A program made the translations under genes and the position numbers. Below the pieces are notes generated by a model. It had not been told where the DNA came from, did not search any database, and saw nothing but the letters and a program-made list of their open reading frames with translations. From Priapulus caudatus (Eukaryota > Priapulida > Priapulimorpha > Priapulimorphida > Priapulidae), in assembly GCF_000485595.1 (NCBI RefSeq), contig NW_014577420.1, positions 76,195 through 140,194 on the forward strand: a stretch of DNA of 64,000 nucleotides, written 5' to 3'. Shown here piece after piece: positions 26,961-38,900 of the stretch. The stretch's first letter is position 1. The number at the start of each line of letters is the position of its first letter.

Positions 26961-29900
26961 CTGTCTGTCTCTGTCTGTCTCTCTCTCTCTCTCCTCTCTA
27001 TTTGCAAGTCTTAGTGAAGAGGAGTGACACGTAAACGCATTGTCGGATGTTCGCTGTATCGATGGCACCATCTGCTGTCTGCTTGTGTGCTGGTGATTGG
27101 TTGCTGTGTTGCTGTGTTGCTTGGCATGCTAAGCTCTAATGGCAGTTTGTTTTCGGTAGCACACGTATTTATTTGGTAACAGTAGTTGGTAGCTTGACAG
27201 CTTGTTTTGAGTAACACAACCCAGCATTTTCTAGGATTAATGTCACTTCTGCACGTGGCATAGCATGATGAGTGAACTTGCCCACTTGAAAAATCGGTCC
27301 ATAAAAGGTCATTTGTTTTTTTTTATATGACCACTTGGCAAAACATTGGTAAAATATCGTGACTGTAAATTCGTGACTTAAATGTCGTGGTCTTTTCTCC
27401 GATGTAGTGACCCAAAATGCTATTTCGGGTTTTTTAATATTGTAATAATGACCACTTGTATAGTTACACTATGAAAATGCATCGTATGAAACAAAAAGCT
27501 GACTTGTGGAAATGCTTGTAAATGTGGACTGTTGTGCACTCTGCTTGTATTTTTGAATGAAAATTGAAATATCGTTTCATCATATGGCAGTTGTATTAAT
27601 TGTCTGTTTGCTAATAATTTTTGTGAGATGTAATGTCGAATAGAGAGATTTGCAGCATGATAGACAGCCGTGCGTCAGCCTCCTCCTGTGTCGCGGTTCG
27701 CTTACATCATGCCAGAGAAACAACGGCATCTTGAACCATTGCCAAGGTTGCTTCTCCAACCTTGGTTCCTGAAAGAGATGTCACATATATGTGACCTGCT
27801 CCAGCACAATACGGACTAAGTCGCAAGTCATTGTTTTGAGTAATGTCAAACAATTGAATATTGTAGTTTTGAGTATTGGCACACATGTCAATGCTGAAAA
27901 TGGCCTACCTGGACAAAAATGAGATTTTTACAAAAATAAGTTCCTAAGTGCATATCTAATCCGGATATATAGGTTCAGATATCTCTAGATTATTATGGTC
28001 ATTTTTAATTAAAAAAATAAATTTAAAAAAATAAAATAAAATTTAAAGGCCCCTGACCGCTCATCCCCCGACTGGGCCTCTTGCCCGGAACACTTTATCT
28101 CAAAAGCTGCACATTCTGGAATAAGTTGGTTTCCGATCTTCAAATTGCTGTAGATCGGTCAATTCTTTAGATATAGCCAAATATTATATATCATTTTAAA
28201 GGTAATTAAATGATCTATTCAGATATGCACATGACTCAATTTGTAGAAATTTCCTACTTAATCCTGGTTTTGCTGGAGCGGGTCACATATATTCTCTGTG
28301 TATAATTATATAATATTATATATATTTTGAAAAGTAGAAGTGCATTGTTTGTTTATAACTACCCGCCTTGTTGCTCAAGTGCAAGGTGTGTAAAACGCTG
28401 GTGGTCCTTTATATTTTGTACGTGTTAGGTTTTTGTTTGTCTCCAGATTTATTTATGCTTCTGATTCAATGTGGGATCGGTACACGTTCAAATGTAAAAC
28501 GTCTAGTATTTTCGATTTTATAATGTTAGTACCAGTCGTCGACTATTCATGTGTAAGATTTGTTCATGTGATAATCTTAATGTAATCTTGTGTGCATTAA
28601 ATTATGTGTTGTATGTTTTTTTTTCAACAACAGGTATTTCTAGTGAGCAATCCCAGTTTTATGGCTCATTTCGAAAATTTGAACAAATTAAAAAATCGTG
28701 GCGGGTTCTTGTGATAGGTGGAGGCTTCAATAAAGGTCCCCGTGGTGACGGAGGAGGAGGTGGCGGTGGTGGGAGGAGCTGTCACAAGTGTGGGGAGGAG
28801 GGGCATTTTGCTCGCGAATGCCCATCTGCTGGTGGTAAGCACACAAGTTGTTGTTTAGTAGCAATTTCTGCCCTGGGTTCTAGTTCTGTTCCTTCTGTGA
28901 TGGATGGTAAGAAGTGTGTGTCTTAGGAATCATGGTTGTGATGCTGTATTTTAGGTGGGAATAAACTACTTAGGTTTCTGGTAACTTTATTATTGTATAA
29001 ACAACGAGAGCACGTTCACGTAAAAATTATGTATAAACAATGCTGTTTGTATCTTGTTCTCTCGAAGGAGGAGGTGGCGGCGGTGGGCGGGGCTGTCACA
29101 AGTGTGGGGAGGAGGGGCATTTTGCTCGTGAATGCCCATCGGCTGGAGGTATGCACAATGACTGTTATGTAGTCATAGTATTTGGCCAGAGTTCCAGTTT
29201 CGCTCCTTTTGTGAAATTGTTAAGAAGTGTGTGTCTGAAGTATCTTGTTTGTTATGCTGTATTTTAGGTTTGAATAAACTAATATGATTTCTGTTCACTT
29301 TGTTTGTTTGTGAATAACGAGAGTAAGTTTCCATATAATTAATGCCATTTGCATCTCGTTCTTTTAAAGGAGGAGGTGGCGGCGGTGGGCGGGGCTGTCA
29401 CAAGTGTGGGGAGGAGGGGCATTTTGCTCGCGAATGCCCGTCTGCTGGAGGTATGCACAATGACTGTTATGTAGTCGTAATATTTGCTCAGGGTGCCAGT
29501 TCCACTCTTTCTGTGATAACTGTTAAGAGATGTGTGTCTGAAGTATCTTGTTTGTTATGCTGTATTTTAGGTGTGAATAGACTAATATGATTTCTGTTCA
29601 CTTTGTTTGTTTGTGAATAACGAGAGTAAGTTTGCATATAATTAATGCCATTTGTATCTTGTTCTCTCGAAGGAGGAGGTGGCGGCGGTGGGCGGGGCTG
29701 TCACAAGTGTGGGGAGGAGGGGCATTTTGCTCGTGAATGCCCGTCTGCTGGAGGTATGCACAATGACTGTTGTGTAGTCATAGTATTTGTCCAGGGTTCC
29801 AGTACCGCTCCTTTTGTGAAATTGTTAAGAAGTGTGCATCTGAAGTATCCTGTTTGTTATGCTGTATTTTACTTAGGTGGGACTAGACTAATATTTCTGT

Positions 29901-32900
29901 TCACTTTGCTTTGTGTGTGAATAACACGAGTAAGTTTGCATATAAATAATGCCATTTGTATCTCGTTCTTTTAAAGGAGGAGGGGGCGGCGGTGGGCGGG
30001 GCTGTCACAAGTGTGGGGAGGAGGGGCATTTTGCTCGCGAATGCCCATCGGCTGGTGGTAAGCACACAAGTTGTTGTTTAGTTGTAGTTTTTGCACGCAC
30101 AAAGCTAATGTTTCTAAGTTAAACTATTAGGTTAAATTTGTTTTATGATATGCATTTTCAATAAATGTTCTAGTGCTCTTTGTCAGGATGAGTGAAGTTG
30201 CTTAAGCATATCACCAGTTGGCAGAATTTAGTTGCAGCCAGGTGGATTCATCATAAAATATTATTTACATGATACTAAACACTCTTGCTTAATCATAAAA
30301 TCAGAGGAAATTATTTTAAGAAAAACACGTGGTTAGCAATTGTACATGTTACTAATGTCATTTGTATTTTATTTTCTTGAAGGAGGAGGCGGCGGTGGCG
30401 GGCAAGGCTGTCGCAAGTGTGGAGAGGACGGGCATTTTGCCCGGGAATGTCCTACTGGTGGTGGCGGTAAGCCCAATGGCTGTTGTTTGGTTGCAGTTTT
30501 TGCACACATGGCTTTTGCACGTTGTAATGCATTATATTCACTCACTTCGTGACATTTCATTTTGCCACCGCTTCGTCGTGTCATTTCACTCGGTCCTCGT
30601 AACATTTTACTGTGACACCACAAAGTTTAATGTGTCATTTTGTCATGCAGTCCACTGTTATCATATTATTTCGCTCACGTAGTGTCATTGCGAATTGACG
30701 GCAAGTCGTGTAGATAAGAGTAGTGGGATAGGTCGCGTAGTAGTCATCAAATCGAGAGATTTGCAGCATGATAGACATCCGTGCGTCAGCCTCCTCCTGT
30801 GTCGCGGTTCGCTTACATCATGCCAGAGAAACAACGGCATCTTGAACCATTGCCAAGCTTGCTTCTCCAACCTTGGTTCCTGAAAGAGATGTCACATTTT
30901 TACTTACGCAAGTACTTGTTTTGTGCGTACACTGGTCATATTATACATTGACTGGATAAACCATGATCAGTATTGCAATGTGTGTAGGTGTTTGGTACGC
31001 TCTGCATGTTACCTGTTTTACTGTTTGCAGTGAAGGGCTGTTTCAAGTGTGGCCAGGAGGGTCACCTGGCACGCGAATGCCCGGATGCAGAGGCCACGGT
31101 AAGCACATGACTTTCTCATGTTTCTCACATCATTTCCAAGACTGCTTGCAGATCGAATTACGGGCTAAGCATTTTAGTTTAGCACACTTTTATTATTCCG
31201 GGTTCTAGCTTGTCCATCCATGCTTCCAAACATTCATTTTTTCCATGAAACCATGCATTCTGAGACCCTATTGTCTTGGCTACCTCGTGTGTATTTATGA
31301 TCTTCTATTAATCTTCTCTTCTTCCAGGGTGATGGAGCAGATGTCCCGAAAGGTGCGTATTCTAGTATTTATTTGTGAAGCTGAATGTTTGCTATTGCCA
31401 GCTGGTGGTTTATTTTTAATCCATCTTCTTTTATTTAATTCTTTGAAGGTTAATTGTTACTAATAGTAAAGTATTGAAAACTTAATGATGTGGGTTTGCG
31501 CCTTTTGACTTTTGCGTGATGATCACCATTGTACTGTAGACCCTGCGTCTGTGAACAGTGCACTTTGGATCAACCATCTGATGAAAGTCTTGGTGCACAT
31601 AGCTGCTGCTATGTAGCTGTAGCTAGTTTCTAACCATGGCTCTCTGTCATGTATCAGCTAGCTTCACACATTGTCATGTACCGCAGTAGTGGCAAACCGT
31701 GGTGTTTTGTCGAGGGGGAAACATGGTTGGCTAATGCCGTCGTTGGCACGTCCTCGTGAGCGGAGTGCGTGTGCTGGTGTGTTGACCTTGTATCTGGCGT
31801 CGTTTAGCTGTTACCTACATCCCGGTCGAGCGCGGAGAGACGGAGGAGGACATGTTTGGGAACTACATCCACGCCGGCATCAACTTTGCCAAGTACGACA
31901 ACATTCCGCACAGTGTTACAGGTGAGCGACTCTGGTGTCAGTCTTTTAATATATACCACACAGTCAATTTTCCAATGTCAATGCGGTGCATTTTGAGTAA
32001 TAATGAATAAAAATATTTATTTATTAATATGTGGCTATTTAATGGTTAATTAAATAAACCAATAAATTGTGAGGTTAAGCACGATTAATAAACCTTAAAT
32101 AAAATTAAAAAAATGAAATACAAATTAAGTATTGGATTAATAATTGGTCGGTTGCTTATCGCGGGGCAGGGGATTCCCCTCCGAAGGAAATCTCGTCGTT
32201 TGAAGAGGCTGGTCTTGGAGAGACGTTCCTGCAGAATGTGAGGCGAGCTCACTATGTGAAACCAACGCCGATACAGAAGCTGGCGATTCCCGCCGTAAAT
32301 GCCGGCCGTGACGTCATGGCCTGTGCACAGACCGGCTCCGGCAAGACGGTAAGAACATCTCTTCGGTTGAGTTTCTTCGATTTTGGCGGTACACCATAGG
32401 CGGTTGTGAGGATGAAACTATGGGGCCGCTCAAGTAGTGGTTAGACTAATATAATCAAGAGCGTATTAAGAAGGAGAGCGTACAACGGTGAAATGCTGAA
32501 AAACCACCGCGTAACGCTTCGGTTGTTGAGCAATGCGTTGAGTGACTTGGGCAGAGATCTGATTGTGTCTATCTTGCTTGCATGCGCACAGGCTGCGTTC
32601 CTGCTGCCCGTGCTAAAGGGTATCGTTGCCACGGGTCTCGAAGGATCGTCGATCCCCGGAGCGCAGCAGCCGTACGCTGTCGTTGTGGCGCCGACGCGAG
32701 AGCTTGCAGTGCAGATCCAGGAGGAGGTAGGTGTATGTGTGCGTGCGTGCGTGCGTAGTGCGTGTGTGCGTATGTGTGGTGTGTGTGTGTATGTGTGTGT
32801 GCGTATGTGTGGTGTGTGTGTGCATGTGTGTGTACGTAGCTGACAACAAGCAGTGAAAAATCTACCTTAGTTATTACGGTTGTTCTGCAGTTAGATGCAC

Positions 32901-35900
32901 TTTTAAATATTATAGTAGGGTTGCTGCTAGTGCAGTAACCAAGTAAAGACACTGCATGACAAGATTTTTAACTCGCCCTGCAGAAATATCACGGTATTTG
33001 CGTGAGGATCGGTTCGGACCCGTGGCTGGTCGGCGTATACATCATCTTGCGTCAATTCCTTCGCTTGTATTCAAGGCGCATCTTCCCTCCTTGCAGGCTC
33101 GCAAGTTTTCGTACAACACGGTGGTGAAGTGCGTCGTGGCGTACGGCGGCGTGTCGGTGATGTACCAGCTGAAGAACCTCGATCGAGGCTGTCACATCCT
33201 CGTCGCCACGCCGGGAAGACTGATGGACTTTGTCGGCAGAGGAAAGGTGCGTGCTCGCTGCTCAGCCGTATGTCTCTTGTTGTAACTGTAGCTCCTTTTA
33301 GTTTGTTTGGGTGTGTGTGTGTGTGTGTGTCAACAGAGGAAGGGCGTGTGCTCACTACTACTTTAGTTTGTTTATTTGTATATATGTATATATACATCAG
33401 TGTTCGAAATAAGGGAACAATTTTGCTACAAGATACAAGATATTTTTGCTTGTCCTGATTAATAACATATTAACATAACATAAGATATAACGTTATTTAT
33501 ATATCTATTGCCAAGTTATTGATGGCAGCATTAACAATGAACTTGACCGTGTGAGTATTGTACACACGCTGCACTATTACAATAACTGTCACGTGATGAA
33601 TGAGGTACGATTCGGACTAGAGTCTCTGAATCACCTGTTGAGAAAGTACCATTTTCTGATGGCAGGCATGCCAGTGCTAGGGGGTCTGGGGGCATGCCCC
33701 CCAGAAAATTTTTGAAATATTGAAGCGGCATNNNNNNNNNNNNNNNNNNNNNNNNNNNNNNNNNNNNNNNNNNNNNNNNNNNNNNNNNNNNNNNNNNNNN
33801 NNNNNNNNNNNNNNNNNNNNNNNNNNNNNNNNNNNNNNNNNNNNNNNNNNNNNNNNNNNNNNNNNNNNNNNNNNNNNNNNNNNNNNNNNNNNNNNNNNNN
33901 NNNNNNNNNNNNNNNNNNNNNNNNNNNNNNNNNNNNNNNNNNNNNNNNNNNNNNNNNNNNNNNNNNNNNNNNNNNNNNNNNNNNNNNNNNNNNNNNNNNN
34001 NNNNNNNNNNNNNNNNNNNNNNNNNNNNNNNNNNNNNNNNNNNNNNNNNNNNNNNNNNNNNNNNNNNNNNNNNNNNNNNNNNNNNNNNNNNNNNNNNNNN
34101 NNNNNNNNNNNNNNNNNNNNNNNNNNNNNNNNNNNNNNNNNNNNNNNNNNNNNNNNNNNNNNNNNNNNNNNNNNNNNNNNNNNNNNNNNNNNNNNNNNNN
34201 NNNNNNNNNNNNNNNNNNNNNNNNNNNNNNNNNNNNNNNNNNNNNNNNNNNNNNNNNNNNNNNNNNNNNNNNNNNNNNNNNNNNNNNNNNNNNNNNNNNN
34301 NNNNNNNNNNNNNNNNNNNNNNNNNNNNNNNNNNNNNNNNNNNNNNNNNNNNNNNNNNNNNNNNNNNNNNNNNNNNNNNNNNNNNNNNNNNNNNNNNNNN
34401 NNNNNNNNNNNNNNNNNNNNNNNNNNNNNNNNNNNNNNNNNNNNNNNNNNNNNNNNNNNNNNNNNNNNNNNNNNNNNNNNNNNNNNNNNNNNNNNNNNNN
34501 NNNNNNNNNNNNNNNNNNNNNNNACACCTGCAACACAATGTCGACAATACAGAGGAGATACGGACAGAATGCATAAAGCTCCAAGCGTGATAACACGTAC
34601 CGCAGCGCTCGTACAAGCTGGGAGGAGTACAAATCTATCTAAAACCATCACCTAGTTCACCAGACACTTGTTGTCAGATTCAAGTCTTCCGTACACAAAA
34701 CGATTTCCCCACTTACGGCACGCTGGCCTGCCTGCGGCAGCCAAAGTTAATTTTGCCACCCTTCCCTGTCCATCAATTTCATTCCGCATTTGGAGTTCAC
34801 AGGGTTAGAGACCCTGCACATGCTGCACTATTACAATAACTGTCACGTGATGAATAAGGTACGATTCGGACTAGAGTCTCTGAATCACCTGTTGAGAAAG
34901 TACCATTTTCTGATGGCAAGTGGGAAAATCGTTTTGTGTACGGAAGACTTGAATCTGACAACAAGTGTCTGGTGGAACTAGGTGATGGTTTTAGATAGAT
35001 TTGTACTCCTCCCAGCTTGTACGAGCGCTGCGGTACCGTGTTATCACGCTTGGAGCTTTCATGCATTCGTCGTATCTCCTCTGTATTGTCGACATTCGTG
35101 TTGCAGGTGTCGCTGGCAAAGTGTTGTTACCTGATCCTGGACGAGGCAGACCGCATGCTGGACATGGGCTTCCTGCCAGAGATCCGCAAGCTCGTCACCA
35201 CCTTCGACATGCCGGATAAATGTAGGCGTCTCGGCTTTGCTTCCCTGCTCGCACGCGGCCGCTCTAACCTCGATGAACCTTCGCGTGCGCCTAAGCGCCC
35301 TCGTTTGGAAACAACATCAGTCTTGGCATTAGTCTTGACGTTAACCTTTTCTCGTAGACTAGTACGTTGGGAGGAATCTTGAGAATAAATTTGTTTTCTG
35401 AGAATGTGTCCCTGGTTTTTTGGCACGCTGGGTTGTATGCTGATGGTTACATTGTTATTGTGTTACCATTATTATACTTTAAAATTGATTATGTATGCCG
35501 GGCAGGGTTCTCCCCAGGATGAAATTGAAACAGGGGGAGGGGGGAGGGGGAGGAGAAACTAGGGGTGTCCGGGTGCCTGGTCGAATGGGAATTCTTGCCG
35601 AGGTGGCCCCTCAATTGCCAGTAGCAGCAGCTATGGCAATTGCAGCAGCCTCCAAAGCCTGCTCAGCCTGTTCCCTGTTCCTCATGTAGTTTTTGACTAT
35701 GCGCATGTGTGAACTGTTCAAAAGAGCTCTCTGCTGATTGGCTTAGCAGTAAGGGTGACCAGCCAATCACAGCGAAGCACACAAGTGTGCTTTGGTTACT
35801 GCTCGCAAAATGGCGGCATCAACAAACTATCGATTCCCGCGCTGTCAAACTTTTATTGTGGTGGAATTTAATCGGGGCGGAGGTAATTTAAACGTGGCGC

Positions 35901-38900
35901 AACGATTGAAACGGGGGGGAGTTTTCCCAAACGGGGCGGGCACGCCCGGTTTGCGCAACGTAGGGAGGGGCCTGCCGGGCTATATTTACAAAGTCATTGG
36001 GCAAACATCAGTAGTGCAAAGTACCTACAGTCTTTTGTGTGTATTATAAAAATAAATATAAGTTAAGCCAGTGCTAGGAAAATAACTGACATTTATAATA
36101 TGATATGATTATTTAATTGGTATGGTGTAATAGTGAAGTGTGAAGTTAAGTATTGAAAACTTTATGATGTGGGTTTGCGTCTTTTGACTTTTGCGTGATG
36201 ATCACCATTGTACTGTAGACCCTGCGTCTGTGAACAGTGCACTTTGGATCAACCATCTGATGAAAGTCTTGGTACACATAGCTGCTGCTATGTACTTGTA
36301 GCAAGTGTCTAACGATGGCTGTTTGTCATGTATTGGCTTCGCACATCGTCATTTACCGTTCTTTATTATAGTTTAAAATGTCTCGTGTATGCCGGCCTAT
36401 ATTTACAAAGTCATTTTATTAATGAATTCTTTACATGTAATGCGCGTGTGCTACATTCATTGTTCATGCGTAATGTGCGGTGCTTCATCCACATTATGCA
36501 GCCGAGCGGCAGACAATGATGTTCAGTGCCACGTTCCCCAACGAGATCCAGAACCTTGCGGCAGAATTCATGAACAACTATCTGTTCATCGTCATTGGCA
36601 TTGTCGGCGGAGCGAACAGCGACGTCGAGCAGACAATATTTCAGGTTGAGAAGGGAGAGAAGCAAGACAAGCTGAACGAACTACTGAATGCGTCAGGTAT
36701 GCTGCTGCATGACGCGTAGAACATACACAAATTCCCCAGTTAACGCTGTAGCTAGGTTCCTGCAAGTACATGAATTCCCCAGTTAACGCTGTAGCTAGGT
36801 TCCTGCAAGTACATGAATTCCCCAGTTAACGCTGTAGCTAGGTTCCTGCAAGTACATGAATTCCCCAGTTAACGCTGTAGCTAGGTTCCTGCAAGTACAT
36901 GAATTCCCCAGTTAGCGCTGTAGCTAGGTTCCTGCAAGTACATGAATTCACCAGTTAACGCTGTAGCTAGGTTCCTGAAAATGTCTGCTTGAACTGTAGC
37001 GATCTGGCCTTTTCTTAGAGTTAACATCATAATGCCATTGTTGGCATGCTTGATTTTGTGCATGGTTTATGTGTGAATTTGTATATCTATTGCCAAGTTA
37101 TTGATGGCAGCATTAACAATGAACTTTACCGTATGAGTATTGTACACACAATGCACTATTACAATAACTGTCACGTGATGAATGAGGTACGATTCGGACT
37201 AGAGTCTCTGAATCACCTGTTGAGAAAGTACCATTTTCTGATGGCAAATGGGAAAATCTGCAGTTGGCATTGGTAGTGGTTTTGTGTACAGAAGACTTTA
37301 ATCTGATGCATTCGCAATCCAACTGGAGATTAAAATTTAAAATGTTGAAGGAAATATTTACCTTCTTTTCACAATGGAGCCGGCTGTATATTTTTATCAA
37401 TAACCACGTTTATAATCAAACTGTCTCATTTAGTAATTTTCCCAAAAAACTCTGTTTGCTGTTCGCCAGTTCATATCATTGTACCTAAAATTCAATAGTA
37501 GGTTAATATTTTAACAAAATTATTGAATGTACTAGACACAATTACCTTCACTAAACCCTGATAACAGTGTTATGTTGTGATGTGATTGATTTCAAGTAAA
37601 ATTGGCAACTGCTGATTTCAGGCAATGATCGTACGTTAGTCTTCGTCGAAAGGAAGCGAATGGCAGACTTTGTGTGTACGTGGCTGTGTCAGAACGATCA
37701 TCCGGCTACGAGCATTCACGGGTGAGTACGTCGCATGTCATTACTCTCTAGCACGTCCAGTTATTTGTTGTGATACTTGGTGGGAAATCGTAGAGCCTTT
37801 AGCTGCACGCTGTGTTATTAAAGCTGTGCTATTACAGTTAACTGCCACATGATGAATGAGGTACGATTCGGACTAGAGTCTCTGAATCTCTTGTTGAGAA
37901 AGTACCATTTTATGATTTACTAGTTGCAAGGCAAGTACATTTGATTGAATTGGTCGGTGGGTGAACTGTGTGGATGGGTAGGTGGACGGATGGACGGATG
38001 GAAACAATACATCTTTTTACAAACTGAATCTTTATGTAAACTGCCTTTTCGCCGCGACCGTGTACCAGCCCCCGTCTCTCGTGATAACTGCTGCGTTCTT
38101 GTGTTTTGCAGCGACCGCGAGCAGGCGCAGCGCGAGGAGGCGTTGCGCGACTTCCGCTATGGTAAGGCGCGCGTGCTCGTTGCCACCCAGGTGGCAGCAC
38201 GCGGCCTCGACATCCCCGACGTGAAGCACGTCATTAACTACGACCTGCCGAAGGAGATTGACGAGTACGTTCACCGCATCGGTCGCACGGGCCGCGTCGG
38301 AAACGTAGGGCGCGCCTCGAGTTTCTATGACAGCAGCGACGACGCCCACCTAGCCGGCGACCTCGTGAAGATCCTGAGCGACGTATGTGCCGAGATCTAT
38401 CTACGTGTTGTTCTGCTAGTCGATTCGCTAGTAAACCATAACAATAACGATAGTAATAATTATAAGGCTAGTAATCAAGGATAATCATCTCGACATTTTT
38501 AGAGGTTATGTAGAAGGATCTCCGTAACCATGTATGCCATTGCTTGTCTGTAGAACGTGTGCGCTTGCTTTTTTCCCAGGCTCAGCAAATGGTGCCAGAC
38601 TGGTTGCAGGAGGCAGCAAGTCATGGCGGTGGGGGCGGTGGTGGCGGCTACAGGGGAGGCGGCGGCGGAACCTTCGGTGGCAGAGACGTCCGCCGCGGGC
38701 AGGTGCGTGAATCTCGTAACGCCACGCTACGGTTTCATACCGGGCGTGTGTTGTGTCAGTCAATGCATAGTTTATGCATCCACTCATATATATGTAGACT
38801 AAATGATGTGTTCCTGTTTTGACTTGATTCTATAATTAGTTTGGTTCTGCTGTTTTCATTATCGGTTGAGTTACCCCCTGTAATATATGAATTCACTGAG

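Noticed and set aside
32953-33096. Upstream extension of vasa exon 17 as coding
   Set aside because: The frame is open, but a consensus TTGCAG acceptor at 33091-33096 and family alignment place the exon start at 33097.
33531-34655. Open frames of 311-361 codons on both strands
   Set aside because: They cross the run of Ns at 33732-34523; most of each frame is unknown sequence.
36730-36977. CRISPR array
   Set aside because: Direct repeats without unique spacers, in a eukaryotic intron: a minisatellite.
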